The notes beneath the pieces were generated by a model that searched no databases, had not been told where the DNA came from, and saw nothing but the letters and a program-made list of their open reading frames with translations. A program made the translations under genes and the position numbers. Below are positions 5,855 to 7,630 of a DNA stretch of 7,630 bases, in pieces. The DNA comes from Clostridiaceae bacterium (GTDB lineage: Bacteria; Bacillota; Clostridia; Lachnospirales; Lachnospiraceae). The stretch covers positions 1-7,630 of the forward strand of contig JAGZXV010000240.1 of the NCBI GenBank assembly GCA_018378255.1, given 5' to 3'. Each line of letters starts with the position of its first letter. The stretch's first letter is position 1.

Positions 5855-7174
5855 ATGGGACGTGAAAGGGAGAAAATTGGCCCGAACATGAAGATTGAGG
5901 GAGTTCCGTTAAAGATGTTTCTGATCTTTTCGGTAATTGTGCTGGCAGCCATGGCTACGGGGGGCCTGGGAACGGATATGCTTTCCATTTTGTCAATGCT
6001 CTTTGTGCTGGGCGGCATCTGTTATTTTGTGGGAGAGCGGATTCCGATTTTTAACACCTGGATTGGCGGAGGAAGCATGCTGTCCATGATGCTGCCGTCA
6101 TTTCTCGTATATCGTGGTATTATCACTGAGAAATATGTGGAAGGCGTTACCCTGTTTTTTGACACGGCCGGTTATCAGACCATGTTTATCTGTATCTTGA
6201 TGGCATGTGCATTTGTGATTATAGACAGGGATACTTTGATCCAGTCAATTGTGAGATATATCCCAACCATTCTTGCCGGCGTGGCGGGAGCAGCCATACT
6301 GGGCTGTATTGTGGGAGTGGCGTTGGGAAATACCATTCCTGAATTGGTTACATACTATGTGCTGCCGATCATGGGCGGAGGAAACGGGGCAGGAGCAATT
6401 CCCATGAGCCAGATCTATGAGGCCGCCACCGGAAACAGCAAAGACACCTATTATGCGGTTGCGGTTGCCATCCTTACCATTGCCAACATCATCTGTATCA
6501 TTATGGGAGCTATTTTAAATGGTGTGGGCAATAAATTCCCATCAATGACAGGGGATAAAAAAGAAATCATGAGAAACGGCAGAAAGGCGGAAAAAGATAA
6601 AGACACAAAACTGCCTGAACCTACGTTGGAGCATACGGCAGTCGGATTCCTGATTATCGGCGTTGTCTATATTCTTTCAGTATTGATGGCTAAAGTGGTG
6701 CTTCCCAGGATCGGTACCGTACAGATTCACCAGTACGTTTATTTCGTAGTATTTTTCATATTGATTAACGTAACAGGCATTCTTCCGGCAGAGTACCGGG
6801 CAGGAATCAAACGGATCCAGGCGTTTATGGTAGGAAAATTATCCGTGGCGGCATTTCCGGCTGTTGGTATTTCCCTTCTGAATTTCGGTGAATTTGTGAG
6901 TGCAATCAATATTGAGACACTGATCATCAGCCTGGCAGTTGTGCTGGGAGCGGTGATCGGAAGCGCAGGAGCAGGTTATTTCCTCGGCTTCTATCCAATC
7001 GATGCAGCAATCACCGCAGGGCTCTGTATGGCAAACAGGGGCGGCGGCGGAGATGTTGTGGTTCTGGGTGCGGCAGACCGGTTGGATCTCATGTCTTATG
7101 CGGCCATTTCATCCAGGATCGGCGGCGGTTTAGTCCTATTGATAGCCGGTATCGCGTTCAGCGTACTATTATAA
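5855..7174 (+). CDS. 2-hydroxycarboxylate transporter (2HCT/CitS family), Na+- or H+-coupled
   Basis: A 439-residue integral membrane carrier of the 2-hydroxycarboxylate transporter family (CitS, MaeN, CitP, MleP). The two halves each carry the expected re-entrant glycine motif: MGGGNGAGAIPMSQIY (173-188), and CMANRGGGGDVVVLGAADR (391-409) followed by SSRIGGG (419-425). Asn179-type and Arg395/Arg421-type positions correspond to citrate contacts in structurally known CitS, and a hydrophilic central loop (about 225-260) separates the halves. About eleven hydrophobic segments are visible. Family members take up citrate, malate or related acids, usually with Na+. ATG 5855 is chosen because AGGAGG (5841-5846) lies eight bases upstream; a frame extension to TTG 5837 would place the start before the ribosome site. 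It is likely the uptake step for the substrate of the neighbouring enzymes; exchange or efflux cannot be excluded. Confidence 0.94.
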   Translation: MGREREKIGPNMKIEGVPLKMFLIFSVIVLAAMATGGLGTDMLSILSMLFVLGGICYFVGERIPIFNTWIGGGSMLSMMLPSFLVYRGIITEKYVEGVTLFFDTAGYQTMFICILMACAFVIIDRDTLIQSIVRYIPTILAGVAGAAILGCIVGVALGNTIPELVTYYVLPIMGGGNGAGAIPMSQIYEAATGNSKDTYYAVAVAILTIANIICIIMGAILNGVGNKFPSMTGDKKEIMRNGRKAEKDKDTKLPEPTLEHTAVGFLIIGVVYILSVLMAKVVLPRIGTVQIHQYVYFVVFFILINVTGILPAEYRAGIKRIQAFMVGKLSVAAFPAVGISLLNFGEFVSAINIETLIISLAVVLGAVIGSAGAGYFLGFYPIDAAITAGLCMANRGGGGDVVVLGAADRLDLMSYAAISSRIGGGLVLLIAGIAFSVLL

Positions 7175-7200
7175 ATGATTAAAGGCAGGGCAAAGAGATT

Positions 7201-7630
7201 ATGAATGATTTAGAGAGAATCAGAAAAGAAGCGGTGGGGCAGGAGATCGATGAAGAACTTCTGAAACAGTATCCGGTCAAGGAACAGCGGGAACTTGAGA
7301 TTCCGACGCGGCATGGTTTTGTGAAGGCTTATCTGTACCGCCCTTATTCTGAAAAAGAAAAGCTTCCGCTGATGATTAATTTTCATGGCGGCGGGTTTGT
7401 AAAAGGTTACCGGGGAAGGGATTTCGCATTTTCCAGGATTCTTGCCACCGGCTGCGGGGCAATGGTGCTGGATGTGGATTACAAGACGGCTCCGGAATAC
7501 CGCTATCCATATGCCATAGAAGAAGGATATGATTTGGTCTGTTACGTTTATGAACACTGTGAGGAATGGGAGGTGGAAATGGACCGGATTGCATTTTCCG
7601 GCCAGAGCGCGGGTGCGAATATCGTGACTG
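7201..7630 (+). CDS. Alpha/beta hydrolase, HSL-type esterase, N-terminal part (3' end outside window)
   Basis: The frame is open from ATG 7201 to the window end, giving 143 residues of the N-terminal half. HGGGF (62-66) is the oxyanion-hole motif of hormone-sensitive-lipase-type esterases, DYKTAPE (93-99) is another typical block, and GQSAG (134-138) carries the nucleophile Ser136. The usual form of the last motif is GDSAG, so Gln replaces Asp. The catalytic Asp and His would lie downstream, outside the window. No signal peptide is visible, so it is probably cytosolic. It begins 26 bases after the transporter stop with AGGG at 7187-7190 as a modest ribosome site, and is likely co-transcribed with the transporter. 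It might release a carboxylate from an ester or lactone, but its substrate is unknown. Confidence 0.88.
   Translation, partial: MNDLERIRKEAVGQEIDEELLKQYPVKEQRELEIPTRHGFVKAYLYRPYSEKEKLPLMINFHGGGFVKGYRGRDFAFSRILATGCGAMVLDVDYKTAPEYRYPYAIEEGYDLVCYVYEHCEEWEVEMDRIAFSGQSAGANIVT

Noticed and set aside
1..7630. CRISPR array, insertion sequence, tRNA or rRNA
   Set aside because: No regularly spaced repeats, transposase motifs, terminal inverted repeats or tRNA-like cloverleaf were seen on either strand.

Overview
The window looks like a chromosomal segment of a moderate-GC anaerobic Firmicute, most likely a gut clostridium of the Lachnospiraceae type. This rests on consensus AGGAGG ribosome sites, AT-rich intergenic DNA, the protein flavour and a 2-hydroxycarboxylate transporter. 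The taxon is an inference, not a match. All genes lie on the + strand and no gap exceeds about 215 bases.

Layout: (1) 1-381, C-terminal part of a PAP2 membrane phosphatase, probably unrelated to the rest. (2) 382-527, a good sigma70-type promoter (TTGACT-N17-TATAGT) driving an RraA-family aldolase/decarboxylase (528-1112). (3) 1113-1324, a gap with a long folded element and an AT-rich putative control region. (4) A tight operon: an isocitrate/isopropylmalate-type dehydrogenase (1325-2512), one base later an aconitase-superfamily hydratase of the E. coli YbhJ type (2514-4763), and five bases later a LysR-type regulator (4769-5647), closed by a strong intrinsic terminator (5654-5710). (5) A second unit with its own promoter: a 2-hydroxycarboxylate (CitS-type) transporter (5855-7174), then an HSL-type alpha/beta hydrolase that runs off the window end (7201 onward).

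The set reads as a catabolic locus for a citrate-like hydroxy-di/tricarboxylate. The transporter would bring the acid in. The YbhJ-type hydratase would move the hydroxyl group by dehydration and rehydration. The dehydrogenase would oxidise and beta-decarboxylate the isomer to a 2-oxo acid, and the RraA-family enzyme could split a 4-hydroxy-2-oxo acid or decarboxylate oxaloacetate. The LysR protein would sense an intermediate. The hydratase keeps the three Fe-S cysteines of aconitase but differs at several substrate-contacting positions, so the substrate is probably not citrate. From memory, E. coli ybhJ is also an orphan hydratase gene beside a LysR gene, a PrpF/4-oxalomesaconate tautomerase-like gene and a carboxylate transporter gene. 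An undescribed tricarboxylate pathway is therefore the most interesting reading of this window.
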